Origin: Terriglobales bacterium
GTDB taxonomy: Bacteria; Acidobacteriota; Terriglobia; Terriglobales; Acidobacteriaceae
Direction of reading: 5' to 3'
Length of the DNA stretch: 64,000 nucleotides
Assembly: GCA_035561515.1 (NCBI GenBank)
Contig: DATMXP010000040.1
Coordinates: forward strand, 62,001-126,000
Shown: one piece after another, positions 23,826-32,382 of the stretch
Layout: each line of letters opens with the position of its first letter
How positions within the stretch are numbered: position 1 is the first letter of the stretch
The notes under the pieces: generated by a model
Told to the model about the DNA's origin: nothing
Database searches by the model: none
The model's input: only the letters and a program-made list of their open reading frames with translations
Program-made: the position numbers and the translations under genes

Positions 23826-24532
23826 TCGGCCAGCAGAAGCCCGGAACGGTTTTCATCATCTCGGCCCCCAGCGGATCGGGCAAAACCACGCTCACCAATC
23901 GCCTGCTCAGCCTGGTTCCCGGACTCCAGTTCTCCATCTCCTATACCACCCGTGAGCCCCGTGGAAGCGAAGAGCACGGCCGTGAATACTTCTTCGTCAC
24001 CCGCGGCGAGTTCGCAGCCATGCGCGATGCCGGAGAATTCCTCGAGCACGCCGAAGTCTTCGGCAACTGTTACGGCACGGCCCGCCGCTTTCTCGCCGAA
24101 GCTACCGCAAAGGGTAAGGACCTCATCCTCGACATCGATGTTCAGGGCGCCCAGCAGGTAAAGGAGAAGATGCCCGAAGCCATCAGTATCTTCATCCTTC
24201 CACCGTCCCGCTCGGAACTCGAGATGCGCCTTACCAGCCGCTCTCAGGCGGAACACGTAACTTCCCGGGAAGTTATCCGTAGACGGCTCGAAGAAGCCGC
24301 CCGTGAGATTGAGAAATACCCAAAATACGACTATATTTTGGTTAACGACCATCTAGAAGAGTCGATCGACCAGCTCAAATCGATTGTGCTGGCGGAACGT
24401 GCGAAACGTAGCGGAAGTACCTCCCCAGACGAAAAGACCTTGGCAAAGGCCAATGCCTTACTACTTCCGAACATGCGTCAGCGTGCGCAACAAATTTTCG
24501 AGTCCTTTGGACTCGCACCGGCCCCGCAATAA
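23822..24532 (+). CDS. gmk: Guanylate kinase
   Basis: Gmk converts GMP to GDP. The 236-residue protein carries the P-loop IISAPSGSGKTTLTNRLL near residue 12, the GMP-binding SYTTREPRGSEEHGREYFFV near 40, FGNCYGTAR near 79 and DIDVQGAQQVKEKMPEAISI near 102. About 30 residues at the C-terminus (SPDEKTLAKANALL and onward) extend past the usual length. It is translationally coupled to yicC and followed 17 bases later by rpoZ. Confidence 0.97.
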   Translation: MIGQQKPGTVFIISAPSGSGKTTLTNRLLSLVPGLQFSISYTTREPRGSEEHGREYFFVTRGEFAAMRDAGEFLEHAEVFGNCYGTARRFLAEATAKGKDLILDIDVQGAQQVKEKMPEAISIFILPPSRSELEMRLTSRSQAEHVTSREVIRRRLEEAAREIEKYPKYDYILVNDHLEESIDQLKSIVLAERAKRSGSTSPDEKTLAKANALLLPNMRQRAQQIFESFGLAPAPQ

Positions 24533-24549
24533 GAATTGAGGACTTACAA

Positions 24550-24783
24550 ATGAAGTTGATGGAAGGCTTCGATAGCAACTATCGCTACATCCTTGTAGCT
24601 GCCCGCCGCGCCCGCCAACTGCAATCCGGCGCTCGCCCGCTAGTTGAAACCATCACCCGCAAGCCCTGCAAAATCGCTCGGGAGGAGATTCGCGCAGGTA
24701 AGATCAAGTGGTCGATTACCGCGAACGAGAAGTCGGCCGTCGAACAGGCCAGCGAACTTTTGGACGGCGCAGCGGAAGCATAG
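24550..24783 (+). CDS. rpoZ: RNA polymerase omega subunit
   Basis: Omega helps fold and assemble the beta-prime subunit. The 77-residue product has YRYILVAARRARQLQSGARP near residue 12, where enterobacterial omega has RFDLVLVAARRARQMQ, and a C-terminal KPCKIAREEIRAGKI with VEQASELL. GAGGA lies 7 bases upstream of the ATG. The position between gmk and coaBC is the standard bacterial arrangement. The N-terminus is shortened compared with enteric omega. Confidence 0.93.
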   Translation: MKLMEGFDSNYRYILVAARRARQLQSGARPLVETITRKPCKIAREEIRAGKIKWSITANEKSAVEQASELLDGAAEA

Positions 24784-24891
24784 CAATCACCGGTTAGCGG
24801 ATAACCAGGGCGACCGGTCCCATTTTTCCAGCCGCCAACCTTATCCGCTACCCCTTTGCTCCCATGTTCGTCGTCGTCTCATCCAATAACC

Positions 24892-26115
24892 ATGAACATC
24901 GCACTCGGCGTTACCGGCGGCATTGCGGCGTATAAAGCGGCAGAGGTCCTGCGCTTACTTCAGGATCGCGGAGTACGTTCGCAGGTCATCATGACCCGCG
25001 CCGCCCAGGAGTTTGTTCGGCCCCTCACCTTCGCCGCCCTTTCCGGACAGAAGGTCATCACCGAGATGTTCAGCTCCGACTACGGCGGACAGGCCAATCT
25101 CGATTCCGCCGTTGAACACATCTCTGTAGCCGAATCCATTCAGGCTCTCGTCGTTGTTCCGGCCACAGCCGACATCATTGCCAAGTTCGCCAATGGAGTT
25201 GCCGACGACTTCCTCTCCACGCTCTACCTCGCTACCACCGCTCCTGTCGTTGTCGCACCGGCGATGAACGTCAACATGTGGAATCATCCCGCGACTCAGG
25301 CCAATCTGGAAGTCTTGCGGAAGCGCGGCGTTCGCATCGTCGAACCCGGTAGCGGATACCTGGCCTGCGGCATGATCGGCGCCGGACGCCTCGCCGCCAA
25401 CGAGAACATCGTCGAAGCCGTACTCGACGTGCTCCAAACCACCAAGGACCTCGTCGGTGAAACCGTTCTCGTCACCGCAGGCCCGACTCGCGAGCCCATT
25501 GACCCCGTCCGCTACATTTCCAATCGATCCAGCGGAAAAATGGGATATGCGCTGGCTGAAGAAGCATCACGCCGCGGAGCGAAAGTTATTCTCGTCAGCG
25601 GCCCGGTTTCACTGAACCCACCGGTCAACGTCGAGATCGTCCGAGTAGAAACCGCGAAAGAGATGCGCGACGCCGTCTTCGCGCGTAAAGACGAAGCCTC
25701 GGTCATCATCAAGTCCGCCGCCGTCGCCGATTACACTCCCGCGAAACCCGAAGGCAAAAAGATGAAGCGGCACGACGCCTTCTCGCTCGACCTCACCCCG
25801 ACAGACGACATCGCAACACTGCTTTCGAAGCGCCGCGATGGCCAGTTGCTTATCGGCTTCGCCGCCGAAACCAACGACGTCCTCGAGCACGCCCGCCAGA
25901 AGATGCTGAAGAAGCGCATGGACGCCATCGTCGCCAACGACGTCTCTCGCAAAGACATCGGCTTCGACAGCGACCAGAACGCCGTCACCATCATCACCGC
26001 CACCGATGTTCAGGAAATTCCAGTAACCTCGAAGCGCGAAGTCGCCGGGCGGATACTTGACACAGTCAAAGCGCTTCGGCAGCGTACCCCAGCAGCCGCC
26101 AAGAAGAACGCGTAA
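24892..26115 (+). CDS. coaBC: Bifunctional phosphopantothenoylcysteine decarboxylase/synthetase
   Basis: CoaBC makes 4'-phosphopantetheine from phosphopantothenate and cysteine for coenzyme A. The 407-residue protein has the CoaC flavoprotein half: GVTGGIAAYKAAEVLRLLQD, AVEHISVAES with the catalytic His, PAMNVNMWNHPATQANL and the ACGMIGAGRLA loop with its Cys. The CoaB half follows with TAGPTREPIDPVRYISNRSS near 198 and the KMKR loop. I choose ATG 24892 because it gives the family N-terminus (MNIALGVTGG); an upstream in-frame ATG at 24856 adds 12 unlikely residues. No Shine-Dalgarno is evident. Confidence 0.95.
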   Translation: MNIALGVTGGIAAYKAAEVLRLLQDRGVRSQVIMTRAAQEFVRPLTFAALSGQKVITEMFSSDYGGQANLDSAVEHISVAESIQALVVVPATADIIAKFANGVADDFLSTLYLATTAPVVVAPAMNVNMWNHPATQANLEVLRKRGVRIVEPGSGYLACGMIGAGRLAANENIVEAVLDVLQTTKDLVGETVLVTAGPTREPIDPVRYISNRSSGKMGYALAEEASRRGAKVILVSGPVSLNPPVNVEIVRVETAKEMRDAVFARKDEASVIIKSAAVADYTPAKPEGKKMKRHDAFSLDLTPTDDIATLLSKRRDGQLLIGFAAETNDVLEHARQKMLKKRMDAIVANDVSRKDIGFDSDQNAVTIITATDVQEIPVTSKREVAGRILDTVKALRQRTPAAAKKNA

Positions 26116-26151
26116 GCGTCCGCGAATCTCCGCTTCATCCGCGGCCCGTCT

Positions 26152-26535
26152 TTACCCCACCACCCACTCCCACTGTTCCTTCGTCAGCGGCACCACCGAA
26201 AGCCTTCCAATCTTGATCAGCGGAGAATCCGCAAACACCTTCTCCGCCTTGATCTCATCCAGCGACTTCGGCGTCTTCAGCGCCTTCCCCACTTTGATCG
26301 CAACTTTCGGATTTTTGGCATCCGTCGCGTCCACCGATACTACCTGTGCAGTACCCACCGCCCGGCGTTCATCGCCCGTGTGATAGATGACGAGTTCGTC
26401 GCCTTTCGTCATCCCGCGCAGGTTCTTGACCGCTACTGGATTGGTGACACCGTCCCAGATCGTGGTCTTATCACGCTGCAGGTCGGCAAACGAATACGCA
26501 CTGGCTTCAGTTTTCAGGAGGTAATACATGCGAGA
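26152..26535 (-). CDS. EVE-domain protein
   Basis: The protein of about 127 residues is a single EVE domain, a PUA/YTH-like fold: YYLLKTEASAYSFADLQRD, WDGVTNPVAVKNLRGM, GDELVIYHTGDERRAVGTA and the C-terminal SVVPLTKEQWEWVVG. EVE domains bind modified nucleobases in DNA or RNA and are found both in housekeeping contexts and fused to defence modules. Here it is solitary, between coaBC and a phosphatase gene, so no defence context is implied. The start may be 26535 or 26553. Confidence 0.9.
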   Translation of the reverse strand, partial: SRMYYLLKTEASAYSFADLQRDKTTIWDGVTNPVAVKNLRGMTKGDELVIYHTGDERRAVGTAQVVSVDATDAKNPKVAIKVGKALKTPKSLDEIKAEKVFADSPLIKIGRLSVVPLTKEQWEWVVG

Positions 26536-26651
26536 CATTGTAAGCCGTTCCATTTCAGGAATTTCCAGCTCCTTTAATTTTCCGTTTCATGCACACATTT
26601 CGCAGCTAAAATTCGCTGCGCACATCCAATAAGGATCAGCAGGGAGGGCCC

Positions 26652-27926
26652 ATGGCTACCAGTCCGCTTCCACGCACCGAGTCCTCGATTCGCCCGCACT
26701 CGGAATGGTTTGTGCACGATCTTCTTAAGCTTCAGAAAGCCGCGCAAGCCATCAGTTCTACGCTCGACCTCGACGAACTTCTAAACAAGATCGTCAACGA
26801 AGTGGCCGCCTGGTTCGACTGTATCGAGAGTTCCATCTGGCTTCATGACGAGTCCACCAACGAGATGGTCCTCGCCGCCGTGAAGGGATGCACCATGTTC
26901 ACCTGCTGCGGCGCGCGTCTCAAAGTCGGTGAGCAGGGAATGATCGGCCACGTAGCCGCAGTAGGCACCACCTGCTACGCCCCGGACGTCAGCAGAGACC
27001 CCTACTTCGTTCCCTGCGAAGAAGGCACGAACAGCGAACTCGATATCCCGCTGAAGATCGGCAACAAGGTCATCGGCGTCTTCTCGACCGCGCACCACGA
27101 ACTCGATGGCTTTCCACTCAGCCAGCGCCGGTTGCTGGAAGTTCTCTGCCAGCACATCGCCGTCGCCGTTCAGAATGCTCAGGCATATCGCAGCGAAGTG
27201 CGCCAACGGGAACAGATGCAGCGCGAAGCCCGAGAGGCCCGTGTCATCCAGCAGTCGCTGCTGCCGAAATCTTCCCCGTTCCTCCCCGGACTCGCGCTTG
27301 AAGCCACCAGCGTCCCCGCCGGAGAAGTCGGTGGAGACTGGTACGACTACATCGATCTCGGCGACGACCGCTGGGGCATCGTGCTCGCCGATGTCGCCGG
27401 TAAGGGCATGGCCGCCGCGCTCCTGATGTCCGCCACCCGCGGCATTCTGCGTTCGCTCGCGCGCGCTTACGATAGCCCCGCCGAAGTCTTAAGCAAGTTG
27501 AATCTCGTTCTCCGCGACGACTTCCCCGCCGGACGCTACGTCACCATGATTTACGGTGTGCTCGACGCACAACGCCATACAATTACCTTCGCCAACGCGG
27601 GACACCCTCACCCGGTGCTCGTTCACGGCTCCGAAGCGAAGTCCATCGATGCCGGTTCCGGTCTCCCCCTCGGACTTGCCGAAACGCTCTATAACGACCA
27701 CGTCGTGGAACTCGCACACGGCAACAAAGTGGTCTTCTATACCGATGGCATTAGTGAAGCGGAAGACCGGAAACAGGACGAATTCGGCACCCGCCGCATT
27801 TGCGAGCACATGCTTCAGCCGCACGCGTCAGCCGATAGTCTGCTCAAGGCCGCCTGCGCTCATTCGCCCGGGCCGCCAGCGGACGACGCAACCGTCATCC
27901 TCCTCCGTTGCACTGCAACGGCCTAG
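26652..27926 (+). CDS. GAF-domain PP2C/SpoIIE-type serine phosphatase
   Basis: The 424-residue protein has a GAF sensor at about residues 30-175 (LDLDELLNKIVNEVAAWFDC; VGEQGMIGHVAAVG) and a SpoIIE/RsbU phosphatase domain from about 200. Metal ligands lie in EVGGDWYDYIDLG, DVAGKGMAAALLMSATRG and the final PADDATVILLR. The linker carries the usual QREAREARVIQQSLLPKSSP helix. Such enzymes dephosphorylate STAS anti-sigma antagonists in response to a signal. Two closely spaced cysteines (MFTCCGARLK) in the GAF pocket may matter for sensing; that is inference. Confidence 0.9.
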   Translation: MATSPLPRTESSIRPHSEWFVHDLLKLQKAAQAISSTLDLDELLNKIVNEVAAWFDCIESSIWLHDESTNEMVLAAVKGCTMFTCCGARLKVGEQGMIGHVAAVGTTCYAPDVSRDPYFVPCEEGTNSELDIPLKIGNKVIGVFSTAHHELDGFPLSQRRLLEVLCQHIAVAVQNAQAYRSEVRQREQMQREAREARVIQQSLLPKSSPFLPGLALEATSVPAGEVGGDWYDYIDLGDDRWGIVLADVAGKGMAAALLMSATRGILRSLARAYDSPAEVLSKLNLVLRDDFPAGRYVTMIYGVLDAQRHTITFANAGHPHPVLVHGSEAKSIDAGSGLPLGLAETLYNDHVVELAHGNKVVFYTDGISEAEDRKQDEFGTRRICEHMLQPHASADSLLKAACAHSPGPPADDATVILLRCTATA

Positions 27927-27937
27927 TCATCAAACGA

Positions 27938-27966
27938 AAAACGCCCTCCTTTATGGAGGGCGTTTT
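27938..27966. terminator. Bidirectional terminator between phosphatase and small membrane gene
   Basis: AAAACGCCCTCC and GGAGGGCGTTTT form a perfect 12-bp stem with a TTTAT loop. The A and T arms serve both the rightward phosphatase gene and the leftward gene that ends at 27980. Confidence 0.88.
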
Positions 27967-27979
27967 CAACTGCAATCTT

Positions 27980-28162
27980 TTAATGCTTCAACAGCCACAT
28001 GGCCCATCCGGCCACGATCACACCGCCAACGAATAGCGAGAAGCAATACAAGCCGTACTTCACCATCTCGCGGGGCGTATTCCGTTGCGTAATTCCAAAC
28101 ACGATGGACGCAAACACTGCAAAGATCAGTGCTGCTGAAAAGTGGGAAAGTTCAATGTTCAT
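27980..28162 (-). CDS. Two-span small membrane protein
   Basis: The 60-residue product is nearly all hydrophobic: FSAALIFAVFASIVFGI and YGLYCFSLFVGGVIVAGWAM form two membrane helices joined by a basic loop (TQRNTPREMVK). It overlaps the upstream gene at 28159 by 4 bases (ATGA), which strongly suggests co-translation. No family recognised. Confidence 0.72.
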   Translation of the reverse strand: MNIELSHFSAALIFAVFASIVFGITQRNTPREMVKYGLYCFSLFVGGVIVAGWAMWLLKH

Positions 28163-28590
28163 GGCTTCTTCCCCATTGCGATGTGGTGTGCATCAATGGC
28201 GGCAATCACGTTTAGCAGTCCGGAAACCACAATGAACTTCGTCCCGTAATCGGCGACGGCCCGGTGAATCGCGCCCTGTCCTGCATCCAGCGTGCGCGTC
28301 ACAATGTACAGCCCACCCGCGCCCAGGTCGCCAATGAAGCCCAGCATGTCCAGCAGGTCACCGCTGTTCGGACGGTACACCTTCCCCTGCATCGCCAGTC
28401 CCAGCAGGAACATGGTCACGATGGAAGCCATCAGCAGCAGGCCGCGCCCCCACCGTTTCTGGATCAGGTGCCCCATTCCCGGAATCAGCCAGCCGACCGC
28501 GGGCGCCACAATCGCCATCGTCGGATTCGGCGTGCCGACGTATGCCGGCTTCTCTGCCATAGAAATGTCGTTTGTCTTAGAAGAGGCCAT
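28159..28590 (-). CDS. Membrane protein of the DUF6677 type
   Basis: The 143-residue protein has a short hydrophilic N-terminus and three or four membrane spans, with the segment PAVGWLIPGMGHLIQKRWGRGL near residue 30 that is typical of small membrane proteins with a conserved GxxH-x-K/R-W loop. The DUF6677 assignment is from memory of that pattern and should be treated as tentative. Function unknown. It is followed, with a 4-base overlap, by the two-span protein, and sits just downstream of the M24 peptidase gene. Confidence 0.65.
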   Translation of the reverse strand: MASSKTNDISMAEKPAYVGTPNPTMAIVAPAVGWLIPGMGHLIQKRWGRGLLLMASIVTMFLLGLAMQGKVYRPNSGDLLDMLGFIGDLGAGGLYIVTRTLDAGQGAIHRAVADYGTKFIVVSGLLNVIAAIDAHHIAMGKKP

Positions 28591-28602
28591 TCGTAAGTTG
28601 AA

Positions 28603-29769
28603 CTAGATCAGTACGATCTCTTTCTGAATTTTACCTGTTACCTCGGCGGAACGCTCGCGGACCATCATGTTTACTTCGCTGCGCACGCCAAAATCGGGAA
28701 AGTACAGTCCCGGCTCAATCGAGAAACACGAGTTCGGCAGCACCTGCCGCTCATCATGGATCTCCAGGTTGTCCATGTTCGCGCCGTTCGCGTGGACTTC
28801 CGACCCGATCGAATGACCGGTCCGGTGAATGAAGTTTCGCCCGTATCCCGACTTCTCGATCGTGTTCCGTGTCGCCTCATCCACCATCCAGCCTTCCAGC
28901 TTCTGTCCGGCTGCAATCGCCGCCTTCACCTTCTCGACGCCTGCATCACGTGCCGACGTCACGATCTTGAAGATCTCGCGGTGCCTGTCCGACGGATTCG
29001 GTCCCACGAACCCCGTCCACGTGATGTCGTAATAAACGGCCTTCGGCTTGTCCAGCTTCGCCCACACGTCCAGCAGCACCCAGTCGCCTTCCTTGATCGC
29101 CGCCGAATGCGTCTCGTCCGGCCCGTAATGCGGATTCCCGCTATTTGCATTCACCGCCACGATCGGCGCTTCGTCCGTAAACAACCCCTCGCGCTCGAAC
29201 TGCTCCAGGAACCACTTCTGGATCTCGTACTCGTGCGTCCCGCCACTCCGGACACGGTTTCCGATCTCCTTGAACGCCGCAGCCACAATAGCGTCGATCT
29301 TGTCCTTGGCTTCGTAATGGGTCTTGATCTGTTCGTCTGTCAGCGTCGCCTCAAACCGCGCCACCAGGTCGCCCGAACTCACGATCTCTTTTCCCAGGCC
29401 CCGCACGAACTCCACCGTTCCCGCGTCGGTCAGCGACACATAGAACACCACGTTGTTCGGCGAGTACTGCATCGCCACTTTCTTGTACGGCTTCAGGATG
29501 GTCTCAATGCCTTCAAACAACTCCTGCCAGGCCGAATACTCCCGCTTGCTTCCCGGCAGAGAATCCAGGTGCCCGGCTTCAATCCGGTGTACCAGCTTCT
29601 GCGGCTCGCCATTCGCCGGAATCACGTAATACCAGCGCCTTGTCACGAACAGCGAATCCGGCAGGCCAAGCACGCGATAGGCAATCGCATCGCGGTGGTG
29701 ATGGTCGTAGAACAGCCAGGCATCAATGTTGCGCTCGCGGAGCGCCGTCTGAATCGCGGAAAGGTTCAT
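28603..29769 (-). CDS. M24-family Xaa-Pro-type metallopeptidase
   Basis: The 388-residue protein has a creatinase-like N-terminal domain and a pita-bread C-terminal domain. Metal ligands of the family appear: the two Asp of DVWAKLDKPKAVYYD, the His in NFIHRTGHSIGSEVH, and the Glu residues in FSIEPGLYFP and GVRSEVNMMVRE. M24B enzymes cleave the bond before proline at peptide N-termini. The substrate is unspecified. It is leftward, with about a dozen bases before the DUF6677-like gene. Confidence 0.9.
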   Translation of the reverse strand: MNLSAIQTALRERNIDAWLFYDHHHRDAIAYRVLGLPDSLFVTRRWYYVIPANGEPQKLVHRIEAGHLDSLPGSKREYSAWQELFEGIETILKPYKKVAMQYSPNNVVFYVSLTDAGTVEFVRGLGKEIVSSGDLVARFEATLTDEQIKTHYEAKDKIDAIVAAAFKEIGNRVRSGGTHEYEIQKWFLEQFEREGLFTDEAPIVAVNANSGNPHYGPDETHSAAIKEGDWVLLDVWAKLDKPKAVYYDITWTGFVGPNPSDRHREIFKIVTSARDAGVEKVKAAIAAGQKLEGWMVDEATRNTIEKSGYGRNFIHRTGHSIGSEVHANGANMDNLEIHDERQVLPNSCFSIEPGLYFPDFGVRSEVNMMVRERSAEVTGKIQKEIVLI

Positions 29770-29793
29770 AAACTTGCTCGTAGGTAAGACCCG

Positions 29794-30558
29794 CTATTGT
29801 ATCGCGTGGACCCGCTTTGAGCCCCTCTTTCGGCCCACCGTCGCCCCGCAGACCTTCACCTTCTCGTCAATCGGCAGCGTTTCGCACGCTGTTCTCAGCA
29901 CCAGTCTGGGCGCTTTATCGCGGATCTTCATCAAGTACGGAAGGGTCACATCATGGTCGGCCTTCGCGGCCACCCGCAGCAGCCAGCCCAATCCCTTCTG
30001 CACCATATCGTCTTCATCCTTCAATAACAGGTTCGATATCTGCACCACCTCGCGACGGCACTTCTGCTGCTGGATCGCCCTTATCAACGACACCGCCGCC
30101 GCCCTCCGATGCCACCGGTCCCGCGACTTCGCCCACGTAAACACCGCCTTGGCCCGCTTCGGTTCCGCCGCGATCATCGGCCCCAGCAGGTACGACGCCA
30201 GCGCGTCATGATCCGCCCACGTGCTCACCCGCGCAATCCACGACGCGAACAGCTTGAACTCCGCGTCTCCAAACTGCTTCACCACCCCTTGCAGCAGGAT
30301 GACCGCGAACACCTTCTCTTCCAGCACCCGTCCGCGAAATAACTTGTCCGCCACCGCGATCAGGAACTCCTGTCCGCAATCATTCAGCAGCGCCTTGCGA
30401 AACCGCACCGCCACCTTCCGCAGCTCATCTGTGTACCAGCCACGCGACTGGATCTCTTCCTTGAAAAACCGTTGGACTTCTTCTGTATGCGGGGCCGAAG
30501 CGCCGTTCGCCAGCACACGACGAATATGCGCAGCAATATAGGCGGGTGTCTTTTTCAT
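29794..30558 (-). CDS. AlkD-like DNA alkylation repair protein
   Basis: The 254-residue protein is built of HEAT-like helical repeats in the pattern of AlkC/AlkD 3-methyladenine DNA glycosylases: EKVFAVILLQGVVKQF, WARVSTWADHDALASYLLGP-type helices, SRDRWHRRAAAVSLIRAI near residue 147 and DDMVQKGLGWLLRVAA near 185. The W-x-R-R-A-A-A and V-Q-K-G-x-G-W-x-L-R segments are family landmarks that line the DNA groove. These enzymes excise cationic alkylpurines. It is leftward, upstream of the M24 gene. Confidence 0.86.
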   Translation of the reverse strand: MKKTPAYIAAHIRRVLANGASAPHTEEVQRFFKEEIQSRGWYTDELRKVAVRFRKALLNDCGQEFLIAVADKLFRGRVLEEKVFAVILLQGVVKQFGDAEFKLFASWIARVSTWADHDALASYLLGPMIAAEPKRAKAVFTWAKSRDRWHRRAAAVSLIRAIQQQKCRREVVQISNLLLKDEDDMVQKGLGWLLRVAAKADHDVTLPYLMKIRDKAPRLVLRTACETLPIDEKVKVCGATVGRKRGSKRVHAIQ

Positions 30559-30663
30559 GATTTCATTACGCCGGCAGGCTTCACCTGCGGCTTGGGCGAG
30601 CAGACTACCGCACCCGTCCGCTCTCAGGCTGTGACAAAACTCAATTCCGGATAGATCGCTCGC

Positions 30664-32067
30664 TTATCTCGCCGCCGCCTCATCCGGATGCGCCGGCCGC
30701 GCCACTCTGTCATAGATGAACAGGATCAGCGCCGTCGCCAGGCCGACGCCGGTGAACACCAGCCACATACCGCTCGGCTTGTTCACCACCTCGCCATAGT
30801 AGTGGGCCATCTTTCCGCCGAACCATCCGCCAATCAGCGAGCCAATCCCAATCGGCAGAAACGCGAATCCCATGTACGTGCCCTGCTGTCCCGGAGGCGC
30901 TAACCGCGAAATGTATTCGTAGTATCGCGGAGACTGCGTAATCTCTCCCAACGCCAGTACGAAGATCGAAAGCACCGCGCCCCACACCGTCGGCACCAGC
31001 GCCAGCACCACCCACGCCATCGACGTAATCACCGTCCCGACAATCACCGCCATCAGCGCCGGAATCTTTCGCGTCAGCGCGTTCACCGCGATCGTCAGCG
31101 TGATCACCGTCAACCCATCCACCGCCAGGATCAACTCCACGCTCACATCCGGATCAATAAACCGGTGCACATATCCCGGCACGCTGATGAACTGCTGCCA
31201 GAACACGATCCAGTACCCCGTGAACAGCACCAGGAACCACATAAACTTGCTGATCCCCGCCAGGAACGCCGCCACCAGGATGAGCCACGCCCACCACGGC
31301 ACCGAGAAGTGCCATACCATCGACGCGATCCCCACCAGCACCGCGATCGCCAGCACCGGCAGCACCAGCCGATAATTTCCCAGCACCACGCAGAAGTTCC
31401 GCGCCACCTCGGCCACCGACGGAGGCGGAGCATCACCCGCTTTTCGCGGCTCTTTGAAGAAGAACAGCACCACGAAGAACATCGCGAACACTGCAATCGC
31501 CGCCACCCGATACACGTTCTGCACGCCCATGTGCTTGTGTGCCCATGCGGCGACCAGCGGTCCCAGGAATCCGCCCACGTTCACCATCGTGTAGTAAATT
31601 GAGTAGCCGATCGACCGCACGTTCTCGCTCGACGCCCTTGCCGTCGTCCCCACAATGCACGGCTTCACCAGCGCCACGCCGATCGCCGGCAGCGCCAGGA
31701 TCACTCCCACAAACAGCCCGAGCGGCACCATATCTCGCACCGGCGCCAGCCACGGAGCGCCAATCGACCCAATCAGGAAGTACGCTACCCCCAGCACCAG
31801 GTACGCGATCGACAACGCGCGCCGGAACCCCAACCGGTCCGCCGCGGCCCCGCCGAACACGGCCATGAACCACACCAGTCCGCCGAAGATTCCCGTCAGC
31901 GTTCCCGTCTGTTGGGTTGAGAAGTTGAGTGTTTCCTGCAGGTAGATCGCGAGCGACGAAAAAGCGCCGTAATAGGCGATGCGCTCGAAAATTTCCGTTA
32001 CGTTCGCTACCCAGAACGGACGCTCGAATCCCGTCCGTATCTCCTGCCACCGCTGCGAAATGCTCAA
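30664..32067 (-). CDS. MFS transporter of proton-dependent oligopeptide (POT)-like type
   Basis: The 467-residue protein has about 12 membrane spans. It opens with PFWVANVTEIFERIAYYGAF, echoing the ExxER signature of POT peptide transporters, and has the MFS loop GAAADRLGFRRAL near residue 73. POT proteins import di- and tripeptides with protons. The match is partial, so a different substrate is possible. It starts immediately upstream of nothing on its own strand; the YggU gene lies 19 bases beyond its start. Confidence 0.8.
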   Translation of the reverse strand: MSISQRWQEIRTGFERPFWVANVTEIFERIAYYGAFSSLAIYLQETLNFSTQQTGTLTGIFGGLVWFMAVFGGAAADRLGFRRALSIAYLVLGVAYFLIGSIGAPWLAPVRDMVPLGLFVGVILALPAIGVALVKPCIVGTTARASSENVRSIGYSIYYTMVNVGGFLGPLVAAWAHKHMGVQNVYRVAAIAVFAMFFVVLFFFKEPRKAGDAPPPSVAEVARNFCVVLGNYRLVLPVLAIAVLVGIASMVWHFSVPWWAWLILVAAFLAGISKFMWFLVLFTGYWIVFWQQFISVPGYVHRFIDPDVSVELILAVDGLTVITLTIAVNALTRKIPALMAVIVGTVITSMAWVVLALVPTVWGAVLSIFVLALGEITQSPRYYEYISRLAPPGQQGTYMGFAFLPIGIGSLIGGWFGGKMAHYYGEVVNKPSGMWLVFTGVGLATALILFIYDRVARPAHPDEAAAR

Positions 32068-32085
32068 GTGGATCTCCTTGGGCGG

Positions 32086-32382
32086 TCAGCTTGTAACTGT
32101 TCGCAACCGCGCTTCTACCTGTGCGGCCGTCAGGCCGTGCACTCGTATCACTTTATTTCGGCTGGTTTCTCCGGCGGCTATGGTAACCGACGAACGTGGA
32201 ACTCTCAAAAATTCTGCGAAGAACCGGATACACGCCTCGTTCGCCTTCCCTTCCACCGGAGGCGCCGTCAACGCCACCTTCAACGCGTCGCCCACCTCAC
32301 CCGCAATCGCATCCTTCTTCGCCCGCGGATGCACCTTCACCGCAAAAGTCGCCCCTTGCGCAGTGTCTCGAATCGGGATCAT
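32086..32382 (-). CDS. DUF167 (YggU-like) protein
   Basis: The 98-residue protein carries the DUF167 pattern TFAVKVHPRAKKDAIAGE, VALTAPPVEGKANEACIRFF near residue 37 and VTIAAGETSRNKVIRV. Function is unknown, although homologues are nearly always beside yggS. The ATG at 32382 overlaps the yggS stop (ATGA), so I prefer it to the longer reading that begins inside yggS. This is the normal gene neighbourhood. Confidence 0.87.
   Translation of the reverse strand: MIPIRDTAQGATFAVKVHPRAKKDAIAGEVGDALKVALTAPPVEGKANEACIRFFAEFLRVPRSSVTIAAGETSRNKVIRVHGLTAAQVEARLRTVTS

Noticed and set aside
26152-26535. EVE-domain gene as part of a defence system
   Set aside because: It stands between coaBC and a phosphatase gene with no nuclease, restriction or toxin gene near, so a housekeeping role is more likely.
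28756-29787. Open frame of 343 residues on the plus strand
   Set aside because: Antisense to the M24 peptidase gene, with Arg/His-rich composition; the M24 metal ligands on the other strand are decisive.
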